Source of the DNA: Pseudomonas putida
Lineage (GTDB): Bacteria; Pseudomonadota; Gammaproteobacteria; Pseudomonadales; Pseudomonadaceae
DNA: 64,000 nucleotides
Assembly (NCBI RefSeq): GCF_002906855.1
Contig: NZ_MINI01000038.1
Span: 1,798,001 to 1,862,000 of the forward strand
Direction: 5' to 3'
The position numbers were made by a program, and so were the translations under genes. Each line of letters begins with the position of its first letter. The first letter of the stretch is position 1. The notes under the pieces are model-generated. The model was not told the origin of the DNA, made no database searches, and saw nothing but the letters and a program-made list of their open reading frames with translations. Of the stretch, positions 34,626 through 43,642 are shown piece after piece.

Positions 34626-35153
34626 ATGTTGAATGACCCGATTCCACCTCACGTTGACCCGCGCAAATTAGCCGACCGAGGCGTATCCATCACTGGTACG
34701 CTGCAACTCGCTGATTTGGAAAGACTCTGCGACCCGCTTTCCGACGATGTCGGTACGGTGCAGGCGAAGTTCGATTTTGAACGAGATGAACAGCACGTGG
34801 TGGTTATCCACAGCGAGCTGGACGTCGAAGTCAAAATGGTTTGCCAGCGTTGTCTTGAGCTGGTCACCCTGCCGATCCACAGCGAATGTACATACGCCGT
34901 GGTGAAGGAGGGTGCGAATACCCAGTCGTTGCCGAAAGGCTATGACGTGCTGGAACTGGGCGAAGATCCATTGGATCTGCAGGCCTTGGTCGAGGAGGAG
35001 CTGCTGCTCGCCTTGCCTATCGTGCCTGCTCATCATCCGGAAGAATGCCAGCAGCCGGCGGGCGCAGACGAGCCCGAATCGAGCAAGGACGAGGTATCGC
35101 GGTCCAACCCGTTCAGTGTTTTGGCGCAGTTAAAGCGTGACCCAAACGTTTAG
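34626..35153 (+). CDS. yceD: 23S rRNA accumulation protein YceD (DUF177)
   Basis: A 175-residue cytosolic protein of the DUF177 family. It contains the conserved region MVCQRCLELVTLPI with the CxxC pair and the acidic DVLELGEDPLDLQALVEEELLLALPIVPAH. In E. coli YceD is needed for normal 23S rRNA levels and precedes rpmF, as here. There is no Shine-Dalgarno before the ATG and the predicted transcript start is nearly at the AUG. No other in-frame ATG lies nearby, so a leaderless message is likely. Confidence 0.92.
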   Translation: MLNDPIPPHVDPRKLADRGVSITGTLQLADLERLCDPLSDDVGTVQAKFDFERDEQHVVVIHSELDVEVKMVCQRCLELVTLPIHSECTYAVVKEGANTQSLPKGYDVLELGEDPLDLQALVEEELLLALPIVPAHHPEECQQPAGADEPESSKDEVSRSNPFSVLAQLKRDPNV

Positions 35154-35166
35154 GAGTTAATCAATT

Positions 35167-35349
35167 ATGGCTGTTCAGCAGAACAAAAAATCCCGCTCTG
35201 CCCGTGACATGCGCCGTTCGCACGACGCCCTGTCGGAAAACGCGCTGTCGGTAGAGAAAACCACCGGTGAAGTACACCTGCGCCACCACGTTTCGCCAGA
35301 AGGCGTATACCGTGGTCGCAAAGTGGTCGACAAGGGCGCTGACGAGTAA
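35167..35349 (+). CDS. rpmF: 50S ribosomal protein L32
   Basis: A 60-residue ribosomal protein, MAVQQNKKSRSARDMRRSHD, with TAGGAG before its ATG. The sequence HHVSPEGVYRGRKVV is typical of the gamma-proteobacterial form without zinc-binding cysteines. It lies between yceD and plsX, 13 bases after the former and three bases before the latter. Confidence 0.97.
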   Translation: MAVQQNKKSRSARDMRRSHDALSENALSVEKTTGEVHLRHHVSPEGVYRGRKVVDKGADE

Positions 35350-35352
35350 TCC

Positions 35353-36363
35353 TTGTCCGCTCAGATCATCGCGATCGACGCAATGGGCGGGGACTTCGGT
35401 CCCCGCAGCATTGTCCAGGCTAGCATTGCCTGCCTTTCGGCTACCCCCTCGCTGCACCTGACCCTCGTCGGTCAACCCTCCCTCCTTGAAGATCTTGTCA
35501 GCGGCCTGGCAGCTGCGGATCGCGCGCGCCTGCAAATTGTCGCCGCCAGTGAGGTGATCGGTATGGACGAGCGGCCATCCCAGGCGTTGCGTGGCAAGCC
35601 AGACTCGTCGATGCGCATCGCCCTCGAACTGGTGCGTGACGGCAAGGCCCAGGCCTGCGTGAGTGCCGGCAATACCGGGGCGCTGATGGCGTTGTCGCGT
35701 TTCGTGCTCAAGACCTTGCCGGGTATCGATCGGCCAGCCATGGTTGCGGCAATCCCGACCCAGGCAGGTTACTGCCAGCTGCTCGACCTTGGTGCCAACG
35801 TCGACTGCAGTGCCGAGAACCTCTACCAGTTTGCCGTCATGGGCTCCGTGGCTGCCCAGGCCTTGGGCATTCACCGGCCGCGCGTGGCGCTGCTGAACAT
35901 CGGTACCGAGGACATCAAGGGCAACCAGCAGGTCAAGCTGGCGGCCACGTTGCTGCAGAACGCCCGCGGCCTCAACTATGTCGGCTTCGTCGAAGGTGAC
36001 GGCCTGTACCGCGGTGAGGCGGACGTGGTGGTGTGCGACGGCTTTGTCGGCAACATCCTGCTCAAGTCCAGCGAAGGCCTGGCGACCATGATTGGCGAGC
36101 GTATCGAAAAGCTGTTCAAGGGCGGTGCGTTGTCGCGGGTCGCTGGGGCGGTGGCGATGCCGCTGCTCAAGCGTCTGCAGGCCGACCTGGCACCGGCGCG
36201 GCACAATGGCGCGAGCTTCCTCGGCCTGCAGGGCATCGTCATCAAGAGTCATGGCTCGGCGGGCGTAGAGGGCTTCCAGAGCGCGATCCAGCGGGCGCTG
36301 ATCGAGATCCAGGAAAACCTCCCGCAGCGGCTGCATGGCCGCCTCGAAGATTTGTTGCCTTAG
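35353..36363 (+). CDS. plsX: Phosphate acyltransferase PlsX
   Basis: A 336-residue peripheral membrane enzyme that converts acyl-ACP to acyl-phosphate for phospholipid synthesis. The start is a TTG at 35353 (residues SAQIIAIDAMGGDFGPRSIV), three bases after rpmF; no better start keeps the conserved IDAMGGDFGP. Other hallmarks are CVSAGNTGALMALSRFVLKT, YCQLLDLGANVDCS, ALLNIGTEDIKGN and HNGASFLGLQGIVIKSHGSA. No fabH follows, unlike E. coli; fabD is next, as in other pseudomonads. Confidence 0.95.
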   Translation: MSAQIIAIDAMGGDFGPRSIVQASIACLSATPSLHLTLVGQPSLLEDLVSGLAAADRARLQIVAASEVIGMDERPSQALRGKPDSSMRIALELVRDGKAQACVSAGNTGALMALSRFVLKTLPGIDRPAMVAAIPTQAGYCQLLDLGANVDCSAENLYQFAVMGSVAAQALGIHRPRVALLNIGTEDIKGNQQVKLAATLLQNARGLNYVGFVEGDGLYRGEADVVVCDGFVGNILLKSSEGLATMIGERIEKLFKGGALSRVAGAVAMPLLKRLQADLAPARHNGASFLGLQGIVIKSHGSAGVEGFQSAIQRALIEIQENLPQRLHGRLEDLLP

Positions 36364-36490
36364 GCATTTCGCCGATGAAGTGCTTAAATGTGACCGCTTG
36401 GTCTGCGTTTCCATCCAAGTTTTCAGATTCCGCGCCTGGCCAAAGGCCTGGTGCACCCTATCCGACGACAAGATCATAAGGGCTTGTTCA

Positions 36491-37429
36491 ATGTCTGCAT
36501 CCCTCGCATTCGTCTTCCCCGGTCAAGGTTCCCAGTCGCTGGGCATGCTCGCCGAACTCGGCGCTGAAAAGCCTGTGATCATCGAGACCTTCAAGGAGGC
36601 TTCCGAGGCTCTGGGCTATGACCTGTGGAAGCTGGTCCAGGAAGGTCCGGAAGAACAACTCAACCAGACCGACAAGACCCAGCCGGCGATCCTCACCGCC
36701 TCCATCGCCCTGTGGCGCCTGTGGCTGGAAGAGGGCGGCGCGCAGCCGGCCTTCGTTTCTGGTCACAGCCTGGGTGAATACAGCGCCCTGGTTGCAGCCG
36801 GCGCACTGTCGCTGAAAGATGCCGTGCGCCTGGTCGAGCGCCGTGGCCAGCTGATGCAGGAAGCCGTGCCTGCCGGTCATGGCGCCATGGCGGCGATCCT
36901 CGGCCTGGATGACGCCGTCGTGGTGGAAATCTGCGCCGAAGCGGCCGAAGACGAAGTGGTCAGCGCCGTGAACTTCAACTCGCCAGGCCAGGTGGTCATC
37001 GCCGGTAACAAGGCTGCGGTCGACCGCGCCATGGAGCTGTGCAAGGCCAAGGGCGCCAAGCGCGCCCTGCCGCTGGCGGTCAGCGTGCCATCGCACTGCG
37101 CCCTGATGAAGCCGGCTGCCGAGCGCTTTGCCGAATTCGTCAACGCCATCGAATGGAAGGCCCCGCAGATTCCGGTGGTGCAGAACGTCACTGCCGCCGT
37201 CGCCGCCGACCTCGATGCCCTGAAGCAGGACCTGCTGGCGCAGCTGTACCAGCCGGTACGCTGGGTTGAATGCGTGCAGACCCTGGCCGCCAACGGTGCG
37301 GTCAACCTGGTCGAGTGCGGCCCGGGCAAGGTCCTGGCTGGCCTGAACAAGCGTTGCGCCGACGGCGTGACCACCTACAACCTCAATACCCCTGACGCTG
37401 TCGCCGCCACCCGCGCGGCGCTGGCCTGA
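36491..37429 (+). CDS. fabD: Malonyl-CoA:ACP transacylase FabD
   Basis: A 312-residue enzyme that loads malonyl groups onto ACP. The ATG at 36491 begins MSASLAFVFPGQGSQSLGML, the family start; the frame extends upstream without a match to the family. The active-site Ser is in VSGHSLGEYSAL, the catalytic His in SVPSHCALMKPA, and NFNSPGQVVIAG is the substrate-binding segment. The 127-bp gap from plsX may hold its own promoter but I could not identify a convincing one. Confidence 0.96.
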   Translation: MSASLAFVFPGQGSQSLGMLAELGAEKPVIIETFKEASEALGYDLWKLVQEGPEEQLNQTDKTQPAILTASIALWRLWLEEGGAQPAFVSGHSLGEYSALVAAGALSLKDAVRLVERRGQLMQEAVPAGHGAMAAILGLDDAVVVEICAEAAEDEVVSAVNFNSPGQVVIAGNKAAVDRAMELCKAKGAKRALPLAVSVPSHCALMKPAAERFAEFVNAIEWKAPQIPVVQNVTAAVAADLDALKQDLLAQLYQPVRWVECVQTLAANGAVNLVECGPGKVLAGLNKRCADGVTTYNLNTPDAVAATRAALA

Positions 37430-37444
37430 TTTGGAGAAGCTTGC

Positions 37445-38185
37445 ATGAGCCTGCAAGGTAAAGTTGCACTGGTCACCGGCGCCAGCCGTGGTATTGGCCA
37501 GGCCATCGCCCTCGAGCTGGGCCGCCAGGGCGCGACCGTGATCGGTACCGCCACTTCGGCTTCCGGTGCCGAGCGCATCGCCGCCACCTTGAAAGAGCAC
37601 GGCATCACTGGCACCGGCATGGAACTGAATGTCACCAGCGCCGAGTCCGTGGAAGCAGTACTGGGCGCCATCGGCGAGCAGTTCGGCGCCCCCGCCATTC
37701 TGGTCAACAACGCCGGTATCACCCGCGACAACCTCATGCTGCGCATGAAGGACGACGAGTGGTTCGACGTGATCGACACCAACCTGAACAGCCTCTACCG
37801 TCTGTCCAAGGGCGTGCTGCGTGGCATGACCAAGGCGCGCTGGGGTCGTATCATCAGCATCGGTTCGGTCGTCGGTGCCATGGGCAACGCCGGCCAGGCC
37901 AACTACGCGGCGGCCAAGGCCGGCCTCGAAGGCTTCAGCCGCGCCCTGGCGCGTGAAGTGGGCTCGCGTGGCATCACCGTCAACTCGGTGACCCCGGGCT
38001 TCATCGACACCGACATGACCCGCGAGCTGCCTGAAGCGCAGCGCGAAGCCCTGCAGACCCAGATTCCGCTGGGCCGCCTGGGCCAGGCTGACGAAATCGC
38101 CAAGGTGGTTTCGTTCTTGGCGTCGGACGGCGCTGGCTACGTTACCGGCGCAACCGTGCCGGTCAACGGCGGGATGTACATGTAA
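37445..38185 (+). CDS. fabG: 3-oxoacyl-ACP reductase FabG
   Basis: A 246-residue NADPH-dependent short-chain reductase. It shows the cofactor motif VTGASRGIGQAIA, NNAGITRDNLML, the catalytic Ser in IISIGSVVGAMGN, YAAAKAG with Tyr and Lys, and PGFIDTDMT. It reduces beta-ketoacyl-ACP in each elongation round and lies between fabD and acpP. Confidence 0.97.
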   Translation: MSLQGKVALVTGASRGIGQAIALELGRQGATVIGTATSASGAERIAATLKEHGITGTGMELNVTSAESVEAVLGAIGEQFGAPAILVNNAGITRDNLMLRMKDDEWFDVIDTNLNSLYRLSKGVLRGMTKARWGRIISIGSVVGAMGNAGQANYAAAKAGLEGFSRALAREVGSRGITVNSVTPGFIDTDMTRELPEAQREALQTQIPLGRLGQADEIAKVVSFLASDGAGYVTGATVPVNGGMYM

Positions 38186-38389
38186 AAACTGCAACGCAAT
38201 GTGACGGATTGCTTCAAAAAAGAGTCATACTGCGAGCCTAAAATCCGTTATAAAGCTGCAACCAGATTCCAGGCAGCGGGTGCGGTGGCTCAAGGGAAGG
38301 TGCGTTCCGCTTGAAAAGCGAACGTCTTTCTATAAACTTGGTCACCGGCCAGCTGCCTGACATATGTCCATTAGGAGTGAAAACTAGGT

Positions 38390-38626
38390 ATGAGCACCAT
38401 CGAAGAACGCGTCAAGAAAATCGTCGCCGAGCAACTGGGCGTCAAGGAAGAGGAAGTGACTGTCGAGAAGTCCTTCGTCGATGACCTGGGTGCCGATTCG
38501 CTTGACACCGTTGAGCTGGTGATGGCTCTGGAAGAGGAATTCGAGACCGAAATCCCTGACGAAGAAGCCGAGAAGATCACTACCGTTCAAGCTGCAATCG
38601 ACTACGTCAAAAACCACCAGGCTTAA
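38390..38626 (+). CDS. acpP: Acyl carrier protein
   Basis: A 78-residue acidic four-helix carrier. The phosphopantetheine attachment Ser is in DDLGADSLDTVELVMALEE. It starts MSTIEERVKKIVAEQLGV, with TAGGAGTG upstream. The 204-bp gap after fabG probably contains a separate promoter, as ACP is made in large excess; TATAAA and TAAAAT strings occur near 38239-38254, but a matching -35 is not clear. A strong terminator-like hairpin follows, suggesting that acpP is partly a monocistronic message. Confidence 0.97.
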   Translation: MSTIEERVKKIVAEQLGVKEEEVTVEKSFVDDLGADSLDTVELVMALEEEFETEIPDEEAEKITTVQAAIDYVKNHQA

Positions 38627-38657
38627 GACGTTGTAGTCGACGCTTCTTGTCGAGAAG

Positions 38658-38691
38658 AACCGCACTGCCTTTGCCGGCGTGCGGTTTTTTC
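38658..38691 (+). terminator. Terminator after acpP
   Basis: The stem AACCGCAC / GTGCGGTT is followed directly by TTTTTT, a standard intrinsic terminator between acpP and fabF. Confidence 0.88.
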
Positions 38692-38799
38692 TTTGCAAGC
38701 CTTCCGCGTCGCTTCACTTGCGCCGAGAGCTTGTTGCCATTTCATTCCATTGCTTGAATGCAATGGCAAGAAACTCTGTGATTAGAAAAGGAGAGTACT

Positions 38800-40044
38800 G
38801 TGTCGCGTAGACGCGTCGTGGTCACCGGTATGGGTATGCTGTCGCCACTGGGTACCGATGTACCGAGCACCTGGCAGGGCATTCTGGCTGGCCGCAGTGG
38901 CATTGGTCCGATCGAACACACGGACCTGTCTGCCTACTCCACCCGTTTTGGCGGCTCGGTGAAAGGCTTCGAAGTTGAGCAGTACCTGTCGGCCAAAGAG
39001 GCCCGCAAGCTCGACCTGTTCATTCAGTACGGCCTGGCGGCCGGGTTCCAGGCGGTGCGTAATGCTGGCCTGGAAGTCACCGACGCCAACCGTGAGCGCA
39101 TTGGCGTGGCCATGGGCTCGGGTATCGGCGGCCTGACCAACATCGAAGAAACCAGCCGCACCTTGCACGAGCAAGGCCCGCGCCGGATCTCGCCGTTCTT
39201 CGTGCCGGGTTCGATCATCAACATGATCTCCGGTTTCCTGTCGATCCACCTGGGTCTGCAGGGGCCGAACTACGCCATCGCCACCGCCTGCACCACCGGC
39301 ACCCACTGCATTGGCATGGCCGCGCGCAACATCGCCTACGGCGAAGCTGACGTGATGATCGCCGGTGGCGCCGAGATGGCCGCTTGCGGCCTGGGCATGG
39401 GCGGCTTCGGTGCGTCCCGTGCACTGTCGACCCGTAACGATGAGCCAGCCCGTGCCAGCCGTCCGTGGGACAAGGGCCGTGATGGCTTCGTGCTATCCGA
39501 CGGTGCCGGTGCGCTGGTGCTCGAAGAGCTCGAACACGCCAAGGCCCGCGGTGCGACCATTTATGCCGAGCTGGTCGGTTTCGGCATGAGCGGTGATGCC
39601 TACCACATGACCTCGCCGCCCGACAGCGGCGAAGGTGCTGCCCGTTGCATGGCCAATGCCCTGCGCGATGCTGGCATCCAGCCTGAAGCGGTCAGCTACA
39701 TCAACGCCCACGGCACCTCGACCCCGGCTGGCGACATCGCCGAAGTTGCAGCGATCAAGCGCGTGTTCGGCGAGCATGCCTACAAGCTCGCGGTCAGCTC
39801 GACCAAGTCGATGACCGGCCACCTGCTAGGCGCTGCCGGCGCGGTAGAGGCGATCTTCAGCGTGCTGGCGATCAATAGCCAGATGGCACCGCCGACCATC
39901 AACCTCGATGAACCGGACGAAGGCTGCGACCTCGACTTCGTACCGCACGAAGCGCGCAGCATGCCGATCGACGTGGTGCTGTCCAACTCGTTCGGCTTTG
40001 GCGGCACCAACGGTTCGCTGGTGTTCCGCCGGTTCATCGGTTGA
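38800..40044 (+). CDS. fabF: 3-oxoacyl-ACP synthase II FabF
   Basis: A 414-residue condensing enzyme that elongates acyl-ACP. The GTG start at 38800 has AAAGGAGAG upstream. The catalytic Cys is in ATACTTGTHCIG, with His residues in INAHGTSTPAGD and KSMTGHLLGAAGA, and the end contains SNSFGFGGTNGSLVFRR. It is separated from acpP by a terminator but followed immediately by pabC, one base overlapping. Confidence 0.96.
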   Translation: MSRRRVVVTGMGMLSPLGTDVPSTWQGILAGRSGIGPIEHTDLSAYSTRFGGSVKGFEVEQYLSAKEARKLDLFIQYGLAAGFQAVRNAGLEVTDANRERIGVAMGSGIGGLTNIEETSRTLHEQGPRRISPFFVPGSIINMISGFLSIHLGLQGPNYAIATACTTGTHCIGMAARNIAYGEADVMIAGGAEMAACGLGMGGFGASRALSTRNDEPARASRPWDKGRDGFVLSDGAGALVLEELEHAKARGATIYAELVGFGMSGDAYHMTSPPDSGEGAARCMANALRDAGIQPEAVSYINAHGTSTPAGDIAEVAAIKRVFGEHAYKLAVSSTKSMTGHLLGAAGAVEAIFSVLAINSQMAPPTINLDEPDEGCDLDFVPHEARSMPIDVVLSNSFGFGGTNGSLVFRRFIG

Positions 40045-40859
40045 TGCACAGCTGGATCGACGGCCAGCCCGCGACTGCAATCAATTTGCAGAACCGCGGC
40101 CTGGCCTACGGCGACGGTCTGTTCGAGACCATCGCCGTGCGGGGTGGCCGGCCCAGTCTGCTGGACGGCCATCTGGCTCGCTTGGGTCTGGGTTGCCAGC
40201 GGCTGATGATCGACGCCGACCTGGCGCTGGTGCGTGATGAAATCCTGCGCTTCGCCAGTCAGCTCGGCGACGGTGTCGCCAAGCTGGTCCTCACTCGTGG
40301 CGACAGCCAGCGTGGCTACGCGCCGGTTGCCGGCGCTGCGCCGCGCCGAATCCTCCAGGGCGGCCCGCTGCCCAGCTATCCTGTCGAACATGCCGAGCAC
40401 GGCGTGCGGCTGTTCCCCTGCCAGACCCGGCTTGGGGAGCAACCGTTACTGGCCGGCCTCAAACACCTCAATCGCCTGGAGCAGGTGCTGGCCCGTGCCG
40501 AATGGCAGGACAGCGAACATGCCGAGGGCCTGATGCGTGACGGGCAGGGCAGGGTGATCGAAAGCGTATACAGCAATCTGTTCCTGGTGCGCGATGGCGT
40601 GCTGCTCACGGCTGACCTCAGCCGTTGCGGCGTAGCCGGCGTGATGCGCGGTGCCCTGCTGGAGCAGGCACAACGGCTGGGCATCGCGGTACAGGTGCGT
40701 GATATCGCATTCGACGAACTGCAGCAGGCGAATGAAGTGTTCGTCTGCAACAGTGTCTACGGTGTCTGGCCCGTGCGTGGAATTGCCGCGCTGAACTGGT
40801 CGCCGGGCCCGCTCACCCGTAAACTGCAGGCCGTTGCCCGTACGTTACTGGATACCTGA
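40044..40859 (+). CDS. pabC: Aminodeoxychorismate lyase PabC
   Basis: A 271-residue PLP enzyme of the class IV aminotransferase fold. It releases 4-aminobenzoate for folate synthesis. The ATG shares a base with the fabF stop. Diagnostic parts are NRGLAYGDGLFETIAV, GLKHLNRLEQVLARAEW with the PLP-binding Lys, and RVIESVYSNLFLVRDG. The order fabF-pabC-mltG-tmk-holB matches E. coli. Confidence 0.94.
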   Translation: MHSWIDGQPATAINLQNRGLAYGDGLFETIAVRGGRPSLLDGHLARLGLGCQRLMIDADLALVRDEILRFASQLGDGVAKLVLTRGDSQRGYAPVAGAAPRRILQGGPLPSYPVEHAEHGVRLFPCQTRLGEQPLLAGLKHLNRLEQVLARAEWQDSEHAEGLMRDGQGRVIESVYSNLFLVRDGVLLTADLSRCGVAGVMRGALLEQAQRLGIAVQVRDIAFDELQQANEVFVCNSVYGVWPVRGIAALNWSPGPLTRKLQAVARTLLDT

Positions 40860-40863
40860 ATTC

Positions 40864-41991
40864 GTGAGACGCAAATTCCTGCTGCTGCTGGAAATGGGCT
40901 TGATCCTCGCCGGCCTGGCCCTGGGCTGGTCGGCCTGGAAGATCAACTCGGTGCTGGAGCAGCCTCTGCATGTTGCCGAAGAGCGCCTGCTCGACGTGCC
41001 CAGCGGCACCAACCCCAACCGCATGTTCTATCGCATGCAGGCCGACGGCTTGCTCGACGATGCCGTCTGGCTGCGCCTGTACTGGCGCTTCAACATGGCC
41101 GGCACCCAGTTGCATACCGGCGAGTATCGCCTCACCCCTGGCATGACCGTGGAAGACCTGTTCGACGTCTGGCGCCGTGGCGATGTGGTGCAGTACAACC
41201 TGACCCTGGTCGAAGGCTGGACCTTCCGCCAGGTGCGTTCGGCGGTGGCCAAGCATGAAAAGCTCAAACACACCCTGGATGGCCTTTCCGACTCCGAGGT
41301 GATGGACAAGCTCGGCCACACCGGTGTGTTCCCTGAAGGCCGCTTCTTCCCTGATACCTACCGCTTCGTGCGCGGCATGAGTGACGTCGAGCTGCTGCAG
41401 CAGGCGTACATGCGCCTGGACGAAGTGCTGGCCAAGGAATGGGCCGAGCGCACCACTGACCTGCCTTACCGTGATCCCTACCAGGCCTTGATCATGGCCT
41501 CGCTGGTAGAGAAGGAAACCGGTATCCCTCAGGAGCGTGGGCAGATCGCTGGCGTCTTCGTCCGCCGCCTGCGCCTGGGCATGATGCTGCAGACCGACCC
41601 GACGGTGATCTACGGCATGGGTGAGCGCTACAACGGCAGGATTTCCCGCGCCGACCTGCGCGAACCGACGCCCTACAACACTTACACCATGACCGGCCTG
41701 CCACCGACACCCATCGCCATGGTCGGGCGCGAGGCGATCCATGCCGCGCTCAACCCGTCCGATGGCACCAGCCTGTACTTCGTCGCCCGTGGCGATGGCA
41801 GCCACGTGTTCTCCGATGACCTGGACGATCACAACTCGGCGGTGCGCGAGTTTCAGCTCAAGCGTCGCGCGGATTACCGGTCCAGCCCGGCGCCGCAAAG
41901 TGCACCGGCGGACGCAGCCGAGCCCGCTGAGCAGGACCCTGCCAGCGAAACTGCGCCGGCCGACGCACCAACGCCTGACGAACAACATTAA
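40864..41991 (+). CDS. mltG: Endolytic transglycosylase MltG
   Basis: A 375-residue inner membrane enzyme thought to end growing glycan strands. The GTG at 40864 yields MRRKFLLLLEMGLILAGLALGW, an anchor helix. The YceG domain has VEGWTFRQVR, FFPDTYRF, LIMASLVEKETG with the catalytic Glu and LQTDPTVIYG. After residue ~345 is a low-complexity Ala/Pro/Asp/Glu tail that may lie in the periplasm. It follows pabC by four bases and precedes tmk by nine. Confidence 0.94.
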   Translation: MRRKFLLLLEMGLILAGLALGWSAWKINSVLEQPLHVAEERLLDVPSGTNPNRMFYRMQADGLLDDAVWLRLYWRFNMAGTQLHTGEYRLTPGMTVEDLFDVWRRGDVVQYNLTLVEGWTFRQVRSAVAKHEKLKHTLDGLSDSEVMDKLGHTGVFPEGRFFPDTYRFVRGMSDVELLQQAYMRLDEVLAKEWAERTTDLPYRDPYQALIMASLVEKETGIPQERGQIAGVFVRRLRLGMMLQTDPTVIYGMGERYNGRISRADLREPTPYNTYTMTGLPPTPIAMVGREAIHAALNPSDGTSLYFVARGDGSHVFSDDLDDHNSAVREFQLKRRADYRSSPAPQSAPADAAEPAEQDPASETAPADAPTPDEQH

Positions 41992-42000
41992 GGACTGCCT

Positions 42001-42633
42001 GTGAGCGGCTTGTTTATTACCCTTGAAGGCCCCGAAGGCGCGGGCAAGAGCACCAACCGTGATTACCTGGCTGCGCGCTTGCGCGAGCAGGGCCTGGATG
42101 TGGTGCTGACTCGCGAGCCTGGCGGCACGCCGCTGGCTGAAAAAGTCCGCGAGCTGTTGCTGGCGCCGAGCGAGGAAGTGATGGCCGCAGACACCGAGCT
42201 GCTGCTGGTATTCGCTGCCCGTGCCCAGCACCTGGCCGAAGTGATTCGCCCAGCGCTGGCCCGTGGTGCGGTGGTGCTTTGCGATCGCTTCACCGATGCC
42301 ACCTACGCCTACCAGGGCGGTGGTCGCGGCCTGTCGGTGGAGCGTATCGCTGCGCTGGAGCAATTCGTCCAGGGGGATCTGCGCCCGGACCTGACCCTGG
42401 TCTTCGACTTGCCCGTGGAAGTCGGCCTGGCCCGTGCCGCCGCGCGCGGTCGCCTGGACCGTTTCGAGCAGGAAGGCCAGGCCTTCTTCGAAGCCGTGCG
42501 CCAAGCCTATCTGCAACGCGCCCATGGCGCACCGCAGCGCTACAGCCTGCTCGATGCCGCCCAGCCACTAGAGGCCGTACAGCGTGCCATCGATGCGCTG
42601 CTGCCTGCCATCGTGGGGCGTTGCCGTGGCTGA
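42001..42633 (+). CDS. tmk: Thymidylate kinase
   Basis: A 210-residue enzyme making dTDP. GTG start. P-loop LEGPEGAGKST, then TREPGGTPLAE and DRFTDATYAYQGGGRGL, which is the DRY-like motif with the E. coli-type lid. It overlaps holB by eight bases. Confidence 0.96.
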   Translation: MSGLFITLEGPEGAGKSTNRDYLAARLREQGLDVVLTREPGGTPLAEKVRELLLAPSEEVMAADTELLLVFAARAQHLAEVIRPALARGAVVLCDRFTDATYAYQGGGRGLSVERIAALEQFVQGDLRPDLTLVFDLPVEVGLARAAARGRLDRFEQEGQAFFEAVRQAYLQRAHGAPQRYSLLDAAQPLEAVQRAIDALLPAIVGRCRG

Positions 42634-43612
42634 GGCCTACCCCTGGCAGCAGGCGCTGTGGCAGCAATTGGCAGGGCGTGCCCGGCACGCCCATGCCTAC
42701 CTGCTGCATGGGCCGCAGGGCATCGGCAAGCGCGCCTTGGCCGAGCGGCTGATGGCGCGTCTGCTGTGCCAGCAGCCGCAGGGGTTGGATGCCTGCGGGC
42801 AGTGCAAGTCGTGCCTGCTGCTCAAGGCCGGTAGCCACCCGGACAACTTCGTGCTGGAGCCAGAAGAGGCCGACAAGCCAATCAAGGTCGACCAGGTGCG
42901 CGAGCTGGTGTCGTTCGTGGTGCAGACGGCGCAGCTGGGCGGGCGTAAAGTGGTATTGATCGAGCCGGTCGAGGCGATGAACGTCAATGCCTCCAACGCC
43001 TTGCTCAAGAGCCTGGAAGAGCCTTCGGGCGATACCGTGCTGCTGCTGGTCAGTCACCAGCCCAGCCGCCTGTTGCCGACGATCAAGAGCCGCTGCCAGC
43101 AAGTTGTCTGCCCGCAGCCGAGCATGGCGCAGAGCCAGGCGTGGCTGGCCACGGCCTTGCCCGACAGCGACGAGGCCGAGCGCGAGGAGCTGCTGACGCT
43201 GGCTGCCGGTTCGCCGCTGATGGCGGTCAGCCTGCAAGCGCAAGGTGTGCGTGAGCAGCGGGCCTTGGTGACCGACGGGGTGAAGAAGCTGCTCAAGCAG
43301 CAGCAATCGCCCAGCCAGCTGGCCGAGGCCTGGAGCAGTGTGCCGTTGTTGCTGCTGTTCGACTGGTTCTGCGACTGGTCGCACCTGATCCTGCGTTACC
43401 AGTTGACCCAGGATGAAGAGGGGTTGGGCTTGGCCGACATGCGCAAGGTGGTGCAGTACCTGGCGCAGAAGGCCCGTCAGGGCAAGGTGCTGGAGGTCCA
43501 GGCGTGGATCCTCGAGCAGCGCCAGAAGGTGCTCGGTAAAGCCAACCTCAATCGTGTATTGCTGCTGGAAGCGCTGCTGGCCCATTGGGTACAGCTGCCG
43601 GGTTCCCGCTGA
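42626..43612 (+). CDS. holB: DNA polymerase III subunit delta'
   Basis: A 328-residue clamp-loader subunit. The GTG at 42626 inside the tmk end gives VAEAYPWQQALWQQL. The AAA+ region has YLLHGPQGIGKRALAERL, the zinc module CGQCKSC preceded by C at DACGQC, VVLIEPVEAMNVNASNALLKSLEEP and SRCQQVVCPQP. The C-terminal collar domain is complete. Normally pilZ follows holB in Pseudomonas; here tatD starts only 30 bases later. Confidence 0.94.
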   Translation: MAEAYPWQQALWQQLAGRARHAHAYLLHGPQGIGKRALAERLMARLLCQQPQGLDACGQCKSCLLLKAGSHPDNFVLEPEEADKPIKVDQVRELVSFVVQTAQLGGRKVVLIEPVEAMNVNASNALLKSLEEPSGDTVLLLVSHQPSRLLPTIKSRCQQVVCPQPSMAQSQAWLATALPDSDEAEREELLTLAAGSPLMAVSLQAQGVREQRALVTDGVKKLLKQQQSPSQLAEAWSSVPLLLLFDWFCDWSHLILRYQLTQDEEGLGLADMRKVVQYLAQKARQGKVLEVQAWILEQRQKVLGKANLNRVLLLEALLAHWVQLPGSR

Positions 43613-43642
43613 TTTTCCATCTTTTCATGTGTGCCGCCTGCC

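Noticed and set aside
36488..38194. 568-codon minus-strand ORF over fabD and fabG
   Set aside because: It is a shadow of two well-supported genes, with His/Gln/Gly-rich composition typical of antisense translation.
40813..42525. 570-codon minus-strand ORF over mltG and tmk
   Set aside because: It is antisense to two conserved genes and shows no domain.
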